DNA of 64,000 nucleotides, taken from positions 1 through 64,000 of the forward strand of contig CAKPKR010000005.1 of NCBI GenBank assembly GCA_934167465.1, given 5' to 3'. Position 1 is the stretch's first letter; each line of letters opens with the position of its first letter. The position numbers and the translations under genes were made by a program. This stretch comes from an uncultured Bacilli bacterium. Its GTDB lineage: Bacteria; Bacillota_I; Bacilli_A; RF39; UBA660. The notes below the pieces were generated by a model. It did not search any database, was not told the DNA's origin, and was given only the letters and a program-made list of their open reading frames with translations. Of the stretch, positions 51,105 through 58,303 are shown piece after piece.

Positions 51105-51155
51105 ACTTGGGGAAAAAATTAAAAACATAGATAGAAAAAATATAGAGGTTAAGTT

Positions 51156-51335
51156 ATGGAAAAATTTATGGATATAACACAAGATTTGATTAAAGATATC
51201 AAGTCAAGTGATACTTTAATTTTATTTGATTTTTTAAAAGTTGTTAGAAAAGATATTAGAAAATTAAAAAGTGCAGAAAAACTTGTTATTAGTGAATTAG
51301 AAGAAAGATTTCCTGGAATAAGTAAGGAGTTGTAA
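51156..51335 (+). CDS. Small phage protein (59 aa), soluble
   Basis: MEKFMDITQDLIKDIKSSD..., helical, charged, ending ELEERFPGISKEL. AGAGG ribosome site. A TTGGGGAAA motif lies 40 nt upstream. Not recognised. Confidence 0.6.
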   Translation: MEKFMDITQDLIKDIKSSDTLILFDFLKVVRKDIRKLKSAEKLVISELEERFPGISKEL

Positions 51336-51337
51336 TT

Positions 51338-51436
51338 ATGGAATTAATATTATGTTGTGTAATATGTCTTGCTATTGATTTATTTTTAAATTATTTAATT
51401 AAAAAAAGAAAGAATAAGAAAGAAAATAATGATTAG
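51338..51436 (+). CDS. Tiny phage membrane protein (32 aa)
   Basis: AAGGAG 10 nt upstream. MELILCCVICLAIDLFLNYLI followed by a very basic tail (KKRKNKKENND). One helix, size of pVII/pIX-like minor coat proteins. Its stop region overlaps the next start. Confidence 0.6.
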   Translation: MELILCCVICLAIDLFLNYLIKKRKNKKENND

Positions 51437-51593
51437 TTTTTTATTAGGTATTTCAGTAGCAATTAATATTATATTAGGAATTTTAATTTTTGTATATATA
51501 AAAATTAAATTAAAACAAGATTTTATGAATAGTGATGCCGTTGTAGACAAAAAAGCAGTATTAGACTTTTTAGGTCCTAATTATAAAATCTAG
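51429..51593 (+). CDS. Small phage membrane protein (54 aa)
   Basis: MISFLLGISVAINIILGILIFVYIK is one helix at the N-terminus, followed by KLKQDFMNSDAVVDKKAVLDFLGPNYKI. Overlaps the previous gene by 8 bp. Minor coat or assembly protein candidate. Confidence 0.55.
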   Translation: MISFLLGISVAINIILGILIFVYIKIKLKQDFMNSDAVVDKKAVLDFLGPNYKI

Positions 51594-51609
51594 AAAGGAG
51601 CATTATTAT

Positions 51610-51810
51610 ATGGGTTTAATAAAAACTAGTGATAATATAACTAATTATGTTTTGCCAGTTATTTTAAAAACTAAAAAAGGTTATATGAGAATTAATCGTT
51701 ATTATGATAATGAAAGTATTTTATATAAGGCTTATTATCAACTAAAAAATATTAATTGTGCCTTAAAGCCTTTATACCCGATTGTATATGATAATGAAAT
51801 AAATATATGA
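51610..51810 (+). CDS. Unknown phage protein (66 aa)
   Basis: AAAGGAG before ATG. Soluble: MGLIKTSDNITNYVLPVILK, GYMRINRYYDNE. Overlaps the pIII-like gene by 4 bp (ATGA), so translation is coupled. Function unknown. Confidence 0.6.
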   Translation: MGLIKTSDNITNYVLPVILKTKKGYMRINRYYDNESILYKAYYQLKNINCALKPLYPIVYDNEINI

Positions 51811-53678
51811 AAAAAATATTAATTACAATTTCAATTATAATTACGAGTTTATTTTTTGTAGGGAATGTAAATGCAGAAACTACTAGTCCTATTGTTAGTA
51901 TTGACAATTTTGTTGCTTATTCATTTGATAAATATGAGCCTAGTTCTAATTTATCAGAATATAAGAATGCTATGAATAGAATGATTGAAACAATGAATGT
52001 TGATTTAGAAACGGAAGATTTCTTTATTACTACACCTTATTTTATTGGTAATTATGAGTTATATGGTTATAAATGGAAAAAAAATTCTGAATTTATTTTT
52101 CCATTTGGTGTTTATTGTTATTATGCTAATTCTAATAATCGTGATTTAACTTGTGAGACAATGGGAAAATTTACAAGTAATTCAAGTTTTGAATATTATA
52201 AATGGCGATATTATGATGGTGTAAGTAAAATAAATCATATTTCATATAATGAAAATAATAAATTTCCTTATTTTAATAATTTTTTAGAAAGAAAATTAAC
52301 TAAATCATATCCTATGTATTTTTATTCGTCGGTTGATATTAAATTTTATAATATGTATGATTTTATATCTGCTGAAAAATTAAAAAGTGATTATAATTAT
52401 ACTAGAAATTTTATTCCAAAAATAATAATTGAAGATTTAGATAATAAAGTTAGTTTTGAATGTTCTAATAATACTATATTATATAAGAACAATGGAGATA
52501 AGTCTTTATTTGAAGTTAAACCTAGTATTGACTTTAAAAATTTACAAAAGAATGTACTTGTTGAACAAGTTATCGGAATGAATGTTGATATTTTTATGAA
52601 TTATATCGATAATGATAAACACTTAGTTCAATATTCTTCTAAGATTAATAATGATTATTATATTAGTCAAGGTTATGTAGAACAATGGACTAATATAGAA
52701 GATACAAGTCAACCTTTTAATTATTCTACATCAATAAATGATACTTTGTATGTAAGAATTATTGATAAACAAAAATATTATGATAGTGTTGATAAAGGAG
52801 AAGATCCAGTTATAGATGTAATTACAAGTAATGCTTTAACTTTTACTGGTATAAATGAAATTACTCCTTATATAACTTATAATGTTATAACTCCTAAAGA
52901 GTGTAAAATTAGTGGTTTAGAATTAGGACAAGTTTTTAGTCGTTCGGCTTGTCAAAAATTAACGGCAGATATTCATAATATGAATTTTAATAAATATTCA
53001 CTTTATTATGTTGAAAGTGATAGTAAATTAGAGTATATAGATATAACTGATACAACTGATAGGTCAAGTTGGAAAGGTTTATATGCTACTACTTTTAATT
53101 CAACTTATAGTAGTGAAAAGTATGTAGCAATTATAGTATTTGATAAGTTAAGAGATAAAGTAGCAGAGGTTAAAATAATGCATTTAGATGTTGTTGATAT
53201 TGCTACGGCTGGGTTTCAAATACATTTTAGTGAGTCTTTTAACGATTATTTGAAATATGTTAATTTAAAATTGACAATTTATAATGATAATAATTATAAG
53301 TATTATTATTCTATCGATAATGGTTTTAAATATATAGAGTTAACTGATATTAATTTAGTTGACGAAAGAATGACTATAAAAGAAACTAATATTAAAATAT
53401 ATCAAAATGGAAAGGTATTGATTAAAGTTGTAGATACTGATAACAATGTTATTGGTATCTATGAACACGATATCAATTATAAAGAATTAGGTGTATATAC
53501 TGAAAAAAGTTTTGGTAATTTTATACACGATATTTTTAATTTTTTTATAACTCCTATTTCGTATATATTTTCATTAATTGCTAGTTTCTTTAATACATTG
53601 CCACAAATATTACAATATATGTTTGGTGGTATATTTATACTTGCTTTAGTATATTATATTTTAAAATTTTTAATTTAG
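51807..53678 (+). CDS. pIII-like receptor-binding/minor coat protein (large surface protein)
   Basis: Signal peptide MKKILITISIIITSLFFVGNVNA with a cleavage site before ETTSP, then about 540 exported residues (beta-rich, with Cys such as NRDLTCET, KVSFECSN and SRSACQK) and a C-terminal membrane region (FIHDIFNFFITPISYIFSLIASFFNTLPQIL... LALVYYILKFLI), with two hydrophobic stretches about residues 570-623. The layout equals pIII of filamentous phages: exported N-terminal adhesion domains plus a C-terminal anchor that caps the virion. 623 aa is longer than fd pIII (about 424). Confidence 0.75.
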   Translation: MKKILITISIIITSLFFVGNVNAETTSPIVSIDNFVAYSFDKYEPSSNLSEYKNAMNRMIETMNVDLETEDFFITTPYFIGNYELYGYKWKKNSEFIFPFGVYCYYANSNNRDLTCETMGKFTSNSSFEYYKWRYYDGVSKINHISYNENNKFPYFNNFLERKLTKSYPMYFYSSVDIKFYNMYDFISAEKLKSDYNYTRNFIPKIIIEDLDNKVSFECSNNTILYKNNGDKSLFEVKPSIDFKNLQKNVLVEQVIGMNVDIFMNYIDNDKHLVQYSSKINNDYYISQGYVEQWTNIEDTSQPFNYSTSINDTLYVRIIDKQKYYDSVDKGEDPVIDVITSNALTFTGINEITPYITYNVITPKECKISGLELGQVFSRSACQKLTADIHNMNFNKYSLYYVESDSKLEYIDITDTTDRSSWKGLYATTFNSTYSSEKYVAIIVFDKLRDKVAEVKIMHLDVVDIATAGFQIHFSESFNDYLKYVNLKLTIYNDNNYKYYYSIDNGFKYIELTDINLVDERMTIKETNIKIYQNGKVLIKVVDTDNNVIGIYEHDINYKELGVYTEKSFGNFIHDIFNFFITPISYIFSLIASFFNTLPQILQYMFGGIFILALVYYILKFLI

Positions 53679-53691
53679 GTGGTGTTGAATA

Positions 53692-53922
53692 ATGTTTGCT
53701 ATTATAGATTTTATATCTGATTCTATTTCATTTATATTAAGTATATTTGGTAGTGTATTAGGTTTTATTAGTGTAATTTTATTTGATATACCTAAATTAT
53801 TAATTAGTATGTTTAATAATTTGCCTGGTTTTTTTCAATATGGTCTTACTGGTATGTTAGGTGTAATGTCAATATTTATGGTAATTAAGTTTATTACTTT
53901 ATTAAAAAGTGTTGTTAAGTAG
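53692..53922 (+). CDS. Phage membrane protein (76 aa), pVI-like candidate
   Basis: Almost entirely hydrophobic: FAIIDFISDSISFILSIFG, VILFDIPKLLISMF and LTGMLGVMSIFMVIKF form two or three helices. It follows the pIII-like gene after 13 bp (GGTGGTG), the place of gene VI in fd. It resembles the C-terminal region of the pIII-like protein in style (FFNTLPQ.. / MFNNLPGFFQY). Confidence 0.6.
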   Translation: MFAIIDFISDSISFILSIFGSVLGFISVILFDIPKLLISMFNNLPGFFQYGLTGMLGVMSIFMVIKFITLLKSVVK

Positions 53923-53937
53923 AAAGGAAATGATTAT

Positions 53938-54090
53938 ATGATTAAAATATATGAATATGTAGTTAATTTAATTGGTCCTGTGCCAATTGAATTAGAGTTT
54001 ATATATGCAATTGGGACTTTAATAGTTGTATTCTTTATTGTATGGGCTATTACATTTCCTTTTAAAATAATTTACGATTGGGGTAAATAA
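53938..54090 (+). CDS. Small phage membrane protein (50 aa), alternative coat candidate
   Basis: AGAAAGGAAATGATT then ATG. MIKIYEYVVNLIGPVPIELEFIY, one helix (AIGTLIVVFFIVWAITF) and a basic end (PFKIIYDWGK). The acidic-helix-basic layout and 50-aa size are those of filamentous coat proteins, so it competes with 50890 for that role. Confidence 0.55.
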   Translation: MIKIYEYVVNLIGPVPIELEFIYAIGTLIVVFFIVWAITFPFKIIYDWGK

Positions 54091-54091
54091 T

Positions 54092-54430
54092 ATGTTGGCT
54101 ATATTAAATTATGTACAGGCTATTTTATTGAAAATAGTTGAAATATTGAATTTTAAACCTTTTGCAGATTTTCCGGTTTCATTTATAGAATTAATGTGTT
54201 GTGGTGTATTTTTAAAATATGTATTTAGATTAATATTTGGTGGTTTTAATGAAACTGAAAGACAATTTAATTTTATTAATAATGCTAGTGTAAGTAGGGC
54301 AATGTCTAATTTTAGTCGTAAAAGGGCTTTGAATAATCGTAGTGGTATGGCTACTAAAGACGATATTCAAAGTTTAAGAAATGATGTTAGCGATTTACAA
54401 GAGTTAATAAGTGTAAGTATTAGATATTAG
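54092..54430 (+). CDS. Phage membrane protein (112 aa), unknown
   Basis: N-terminal helices (AILNYVQAILLKIVEILNF, FIELMCCGVFLKYVFRLIF), then a soluble basic part (VSRAMSNFSRKRALNNRSG) and a short coiled coil (DDIQSLRNDVSDLQELI). Begins 1 bp after the previous gene. Possibly an assembly-complex partner of the Zot-like ATPase. Confidence 0.6.
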   Translation: MLAILNYVQAILLKIVEILNFKPFADFPVSFIELMCCGVFLKYVFRLIFGGFNETERQFNFINNASVSRAMSNFSRKRALNNRSGMATKDDIQSLRNDVSDLQELISVSIRY

Positions 54431-54449
54431 AAAGTTAGGTGAATAGAAA

Positions 54450-54737
54450 ATGCTGACATTATCAATTAAGAAACAATGGTTTGATATGATTCTTTCAGGA
54501 GAAAAGAAAGAAGAATATAGAGAAATTAAAAAGTATTATGGAACAAGATTTGCAACTCTGGGAATTGGTGACAATTCAAAACATTATATTTTGTTTAGAA
54601 ATGGTTATTCAAAAAGTAGTCCATCAATCAAGTGTGAAGTTGAAATTACTACAGGTTATGGTAAACCCGAATGGGGAGCAGAACTTGGTAAAGAATATTA
54701 TGTATTAAAAATTTTAAGAGTTGAGAAAGTGAAATAA
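54450..54737 (+). CDS. ASCH/PUA-like domain protein (phage cargo)
   Basis: MLTLSIKKQWFDMILSGEKKEEYREIKKYYGTRF is the ASCH opening (ixxxWfdlIlsGxKxxEyRe; cited here by its first and last parts), and WGAELGKEYYVLKI is the end. ASCH domains bind or modify nucleic acids, some hydrolysing N4-acetylcytidine. 95 aa. It is not a known inovirus core gene, so it is probably accessory cargo. Confidence 0.8.
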   Translation: MLTLSIKKQWFDMILSGEKKEEYREIKKYYGTRFATLGIGDNSKHYILFRNGYSKSSPSIKCEVEITTGYGKPEWGAELGKEYYVLKILRVEKVK

Positions 54738-55004
54738 ATGAAAAATGATTATAGTAAAAATACAATAATAAATATGTGTGGTTTATCATTACCAAACATT
54801 ATAGGTTATTTTTTTAGCTTTATATTATCTTTAATGATATCTATAATTTTTAATCTTAAAAATATAATTTTTCTTATTGGTTTATTTGTATCATTTATTG
54901 GTTTACCTTTTTCGGGTAAATTATTGAATAAGTATTGTACTAATAAAGATTTAGAAAAATGTAAATATTGTAAAAATTGGAATTGTACTAGAGGTGTTAA
55001 ATGA
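54738..55004 (+). CDS. Unknown phage membrane protein with Cys-rich tail (88 aa)
   Basis: Two helices (LPNIIGYFFSFILSLMISI, IIFLIGLFVSFIGLPF) and a tail KYCTNKDLEKCKYCKNWNC with five Cys. Starts 0 bp after the ASCH gene. The start MKNDY is shared with the next gene. Confidence 0.55.
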   Translation: MKNDYSKNTIINMCGLSLPNIIGYFFSFILSLMISIIFNLKNIIFLIGLFVSFIGLPFSGKLLNKYCTNKDLEKCKYCKNWNCTRGVK

Positions 55005-55192
55005 AAAATGATTATGAATTTTATAAAAAGGATGCAATAATGTGTATGGTTTTTTTAATTATACATATTGTAGTGACATTTATTTTATATAATACTGATT
55101 TATATTTTTATTTGTATTTATTTAGTTTTTATGTATTGCTTGAAGAGGTATCTTTGATTTTGTGTATGGAAGAAACTAGGTGTGTTGAATGA
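55001..55192 (+). CDS. Unknown phage membrane protein (63 aa)
   Basis: MKNDYEFYKKDAIMCMVFLI..., two helices, Cys near the end (LILCMEETRCVE). ATGA overlap with both neighbours. Shares MKNDY with the gene before, perhaps a duplicated start. Confidence 0.5.
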   Translation: MKNDYEFYKKDAIMCMVFLIIHIVVTFILYNTDLYFYLYLFSFYVLLEEVSLILCMEETRCVE

Positions 55193-55326
55193 TTAATTTT
55201 AAATATTTAATAGATTTAATTAAAAGTTGGTTTGAAATACCATGTTTTCAATTTTCAATTGGTCTTTTGGTTGGTTATTTAATCGTAAAATTAAATTTGT
55301 TTGCTGCAAAGGAGAATAATAAATGA
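55189..55326 (+). CDS. Small phage membrane protein (45 aa)
   Basis: ATGA overlap. MINFKYLIDLIKSWFEIPCF, then one helix (FSIGLLVGYLIVKLNLF). Overlaps the next gene by 4 bp. Confidence 0.5.
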   Translation: MINFKYLIDLIKSWFEIPCFQFSIGLLVGYLIVKLNLFAAKENNK

Positions 55327-55502
55327 TTAAGAAAAAATATTTGTATGTAATTATTATAATACTTGTATTGTGTATATTAGGAGTTATTAATATACCTTTA
55401 TTGCAAAATAATAGTTGTGATAGTGATAATAAAGGTAAAATGTATTTTAGATTTGGTATAGTAAGTATTCCTTTAAATTTTAATGTTTGTAGTCAAGAAT
55501 AG
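55323..55502 (+). CDS. Small exported or anchored phage protein (59 aa)
   Basis: MIKKKYLYVIIIILVLCILGVI is a signal-anchor, then a small exterior part with two Cys (NNSCDSD, FNVCSQE). AAAGGAG upstream. Confidence 0.5.
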   Translation: MIKKKYLYVIIIILVLCILGVINIPLLQNNSCDSDNKGKMYFRFGIVSIPLNFNVCSQE

Positions 55503-55511
55503 AGGTGTAAT

Positions 55512-55691
55512 ATGTATAGTATTGTAAAAGTAGAATTAATAAGTAAATTTTTGGCTTATTATGGTGTTGATTTTGCTAGTATAAGTGTCGATAGTAGGGC
55601 AATAGTAGTAATTCTTGCTAATATATTATTTTTGTTATTTTGGTTTATTGTGGCTTATATTTTATATAGATTGTTTATGAAAGTATTTTAA
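55512..55691 (+). CDS. Small phage membrane protein (59 aa), coat-like layout
   Basis: AGAGGTG ribosome site. MYSIVKVELISKFLAYYGVD, one helix (AIVVILANILFLLFWFIVAYI) and a basic end (LYRLFMKVF). Its TAA overlaps the next ATG by one base. Confidence 0.55.
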   Translation: MYSIVKVELISKFLAYYGVDFASISVDSRAIVVILANILFLLFWFIVAYILYRLFMKVF

Positions 55692-55912
55692 TGAGTAGTT
55701 TATCTTACGAATTAAAACATAAAAATGTTATTACAGAAAATGATTGTGAAAATATAAAAAAACAATTATATAAGTATGAAGAAGAGGTAAAAAAAATAAC
55801 AAATAAAAATAATAATTTAATAATGTCCGATGTAAAAAGATTAATGTTTATTGCAAAAGATATTAAAAAATTAAATAAAATATTGATTAAATATGAAAAA
55901 AAGGTGTCTTGA
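55691..55912 (+). CDS. Unknown phage protein (73 aa), coiled coil
   Basis: Fully helical and charged (NDCENIKKQLYKYEEEVKKI, KDIKKLNKILIKYEKKVS). No ribosome site of its own; probably coupled to the preceding gene. Directly precedes the Zot-like ATPase (TGATG). Confidence 0.55.
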   Translation: MSSLSYELKHKNVITENDCENIKKQLYKYEEEVKKITNKNNNLIMSDVKRLMFIAKDIKKLNKILIKYEKKVS

Positions 55913-56712
55913 TGTTACTTTCGTTGTGTGGTGTTCCGGGTAGTGGTAAAACTTTAAATGCCACTCGTATGGCTTTGAAACATTATAGAAAAGAGAATAG
56001 CAAGATAAAATATTATTTCTCGTATTTAATTTCTAAAATACCTAATAATAAGTTAAAAGTTGATTTTGAATATTATAAAAGATTTCCTTATTGTAAAATT
56101 AATAATGTATATTCTAATTATCCCATTTTATTAGATAAAAAGAGAAATATTTATTCTAATAAAGTTGATTTTTGGGACTTAAATAATAAGAATTCATTTT
56201 TGCCTAATGCTTTTATTGTGATTGACGAGGTTCAATTAAGTGCTGATAGTGACGAATATAAAGATAAAGTTACTAATAAAAAATTAAGTAAGATTGCTAA
56301 ATTTTTACAAGCACATAGACATTTTGGAGTTAATACTATTATTTTTACTAGTCAGAATCCTAGTCGTATTTTTAAAAAGGGCAGAAATATATGTGAGAGT
56401 TATTTAAAACAATGTAAAGTTTTAAATATTCCATTTACTCCATTTACAATAATAAAAGGTATTGGTTATTATGATTTAGATTATTATGGAAAATATATTC
56501 CTAAGAGTAGGGAAGAAAGAAAAAAATTGCCATTTGAATATTATAAAAGATTTGCTATATTTAATAGAAATAGGGTATTTAAGGCTTATGATAGTAGATA
56601 TTTAAGCGAATATAACTATAATATGCCATTATTAGAAAAGGGTACTTATGATAATAGCAAAGTTGACTATGAACAATTAAAAATACTTTTTGAAAACGAA
56701 TTAGAAAGTTAG
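55912..56712 (+). CDS. Zot/pI-family filamentous phage assembly ATPase
   Basis: Walker A is LCGVPGSGKTLNATRMAL (residues about 4-21) and Walker B is AFIVIDEVQLSAD (about 98-110), followed by KIAKFLQAHRHFGVNTIIFTSQNPSRI, here named by its parts AHRHFGVN and FTSQNPS, the signature of the Zot/pI N-terminal domain. The 266-aa protein powers extrusion of the virion through the membrane. No obvious C-terminal transmembrane helix is seen, unlike most pI proteins, so membrane contact may come from one of the small partners. Start ATG 55912 (AAGGTG), not TTG 55909. Confidence 0.9.
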   Translation: MLLSLCGVPGSGKTLNATRMALKHYRKENSKIKYYFSYLISKIPNNKLKVDFEYYKRFPYCKINNVYSNYPILLDKKRNIYSNKVDFWDLNNKNSFLPNAFIVIDEVQLSADSDEYKDKVTNKKLSKIAKFLQAHRHFGVNTIIFTSQNPSRIFKKGRNICESYLKQCKVLNIPFTPFTIIKGIGYYDLDYYGKYIPKSREERKKLPFEYYKRFAIFNRNRVFKAYDSRYLSEYNYNMPLLEKGTYDNSKVDYEQLKILFENELES

Positions 56713-56750
56713 AAGGGGGAGAAAGTCTTACTTTCCCCCTCTAACTTTTT
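56705..56750 (+). terminator. Strong terminator between zot-like and rep genes
   Basis: AAAGTTAG pairs with CTAACTTT, continuing as AGGGGG with CCCCCT (one bulge), then T tract. The stop of the Zot-like gene is in the left arm. Confidence 0.85.
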
Positions 56751-56755
56751 GTTTT

Positions 56756-57799
56756 ATGATTTATAAAGAAAAAGATTATATAAAAAAATATACTATATCA
56801 GATTCTTCATATAAAAAAATGGAATATATTTATAAAGAAAATTTAAAACAAAAAATCTTTAGTTATATGAGAGAGGGGACACACGATAGTGTGGTTCCTT
56901 TATTACTTGATAGTAGTCTCATATCTCCAACCCAATATGATTACAAGATTATACAATGTGGAAAGTATATGCAAGTATATAAGTTAAATGAGATAAGAAA
57001 AAAGAGACCTACAAAAGAAAATAAAAGTTTAGAAATAAGTATTAAATTTGATGTAGATAGATTATATAAAAAAGAAAATTATAATAAAAGAAATGAATTA
57101 AAACAAATAGAATATAAAAACATATTAAGGAGTAAGTTACAATTGCAAAGAATCGTTAAAAGTAATGAAGAAGAATTCAAAACATTTATTACATTAACAT
57201 TTGGGGAAAATAAATATACTGATATTTCTGAAGCAAATAAAAAGTTCGATATATGGAGAACTAAGATTAAGTCAATATTTAAAGATTTTAAGTATGTATG
57301 TGTTCCAGAATATCAAAAGGGTAGAGAAAAAAAGTATGGTTATGCAGTTGTACACTATCATTTACTAACTAATTTAGAAATTAAAAAAATATATAAATAT
57401 ATTAGACGAAATAAAGAATTAAAAACACCTTTAATTATTCCACAACAACAATTTAGCGATACACAATTAAAAAATATGAGTTTAGAACAACGAAAAAGGT
57501 GTTATGATGTAAAATATTGGTCGTATGGTTATAGTAGTGTCTACCCTCTCAAAAATATAAATGTGGTAGGGTATTTAACTAAATATATGACAAAGGACAT
57601 AGATAATAGATTATTTGGAAAAAGAAAGTATTTAAATAGTCGTAATTTGAATATGCCTAGAGAATTTACGATAGATAGTAGAGTTAATAAAGGTTATGAT
57701 AGATTATTTATGATTGAACATTTATACGATAAACAATTTAGTAATAGTTATTTAGATTATTTCGGAAATATAGTTGATTTTACTGAATACAAACTATAA
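56756..57799 (+). CDS. Rolling-circle replication initiator (HUH endonuclease)
   Basis: 347 aa. Motif 1-like FKTFITLTFGENKYT, the metal-binding HUH in YAVVHYHLLTN (about residues 197-207) and the catalytic tyrosine/lysine motif VVGYLTKYMTKD (about 270-281) are in the right order. This is the relaxase-like initiator that nicks phage DNA to start plus-strand synthesis. The ATG comes 5 nt after a terminator T tract and has no ribosome site, so expression must be low or use another start or transcript. A GC-rich hairpin (56875-56898, loop GATA) inside the gene is a possible nick or control site. Confidence 0.9.
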   Translation: MIYKEKDYIKKYTISDSSYKKMEYIYKENLKQKIFSYMREGTHDSVVPLLLDSSLISPTQYDYKIIQCGKYMQVYKLNEIRKKRPTKENKSLEISIKFDVDRLYKKENYNKRNELKQIEYKNILRSKLQLQRIVKSNEEEFKTFITLTFGENKYTDISEANKKFDIWRTKIKSIFKDFKYVCVPEYQKGREKKYGYAVVHYHLLTNLEIKKIYKYIRRNKELKTPLIIPQQQFSDTQLKNMSLEQRKRCYDVKYWSYGYSSVYPLKNINVVGYLTKYMTKDIDNRLFGKRKYLNSRNLNMPREFTIDSRVNKGYDRLFMIEHLYDKQFSNSYLDYFGNIVDFTEYKL

Positions 57800-57817
57800 T
57801 ATTTTAATTAAAATCTT

Positions 57818-57845
57818 ACTTCCTATAATCTATATTATGTTACCT
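57818..57845 (+). other. Right attachment site = complete dif-like site
   Basis: The XerC arm is ACTTCCTATAA, the centre TCTATA and the XerD arm TTATGTTACCT. Compared with B. subtilis dif (arms ACTTCCTAGAA and TTATGTAAACT, centre TATATA), 24 of 28 positions agree. So this is very likely the functional chromosome-dimer resolution site, kept intact at one phage end. From 57846 to 57935 I see nothing else. Confidence 0.88.
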
Positions 57846-57935
57846 TTAATATCTTCCCAGAATAATGTTATCCTTTTTCATTCAAATATTGGATTAATCA
57901 CCTTAAAAATTCTTAAATAATTTATATGAAAATAA

Positions 57936-58169
57936 TTATCTAAAAAATAAGTATAATACAAAAAATGTGATTAAAAAACAAACTACTGAATATAATGTTA
58001 ATCCAAAGCCAATCCAAAAGCCTTGTCCAATCCAATTTTCAATTTTATTCCTTGTTTCTTCACTCAAAACTATATAAAAAATCCAAAGAACTAATAGAAT
58101 AATTGCAACAATTAAAATTATACTCAAAGGTTCAACACTAAAATCAATAATATAATTTCCTACTTCCAT
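57936..58169 (-). CDS. Small membrane protein (77 aa)
   Basis: Two helices (IILIVAIILLVLWIFYIVL and LTLYSVVCFLITFFVLYLF) separated by a short loop EETRNKIENWIGQGFW. AGGAGG before ATG. First chromosomal gene right of dif. Not recognised. The region 58170-58303 before the helicase shows no gene. Confidence 0.6.
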   Translation of the reverse strand: MEVGNYIIDFSVEPLSIILIVAIILLVLWIFYIVLSEETRNKIENWIGQGFWIGFGLTLYSVVCFLITFFVLYLFFR

Positions 58170-58303
58170 TCTAAATCCTCCTACTATATCAATTATATCA
58201 AAAAAATGGTTATTTAGCCACTTAATTTTAATAATACATCCTTTAAAATATAATTATTTTCAACAACTACTCTACCCTTTTCAAATTGTAAAAATAGGGT
58301 GGA

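Larger units (their letters stand above)
49023..57845 (+). mobile_element. Integrated filamentous (inovirus-like) prophage in the dif site
   Basis: About 8.8 kb lie between two copies of an 18-bp sequence (49023-49040 and 57818-57835). Inside are the inovirus marker genes: a Zot/pI-type ATPase (55912), a HUH replication protein (56756), a large signal-peptide protein with a C-terminal anchor (51807, pIII-like), a possible ssDNA-binding protein (50196) and about ten proteins of 32-88 aa, most with one helix. There is a repressor on the other strand with operators, and a gene-free region with hairpins. No integrase, terminase, capsid or tail gene exists. No pIV secretin is present, as expected for a host without an outer membrane. 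The gene order differs from fd. All structural genes are on plus. Confidence 0.9.

Noticed and set aside
49023..57845. Integrative conjugative element or plasmid instead of a phage
   Set aside because: There is no relaxosome, coupling protein or partition gene; Zot-like ATPase, pIII-like protein and coat-size proteins fit a filamentous phage.
57846..57935. A second complete dif site right of the phage
   Set aside because: The CTTCCCAGAATAATG stretch near 57849 shares only a few bases with an Xer arm.
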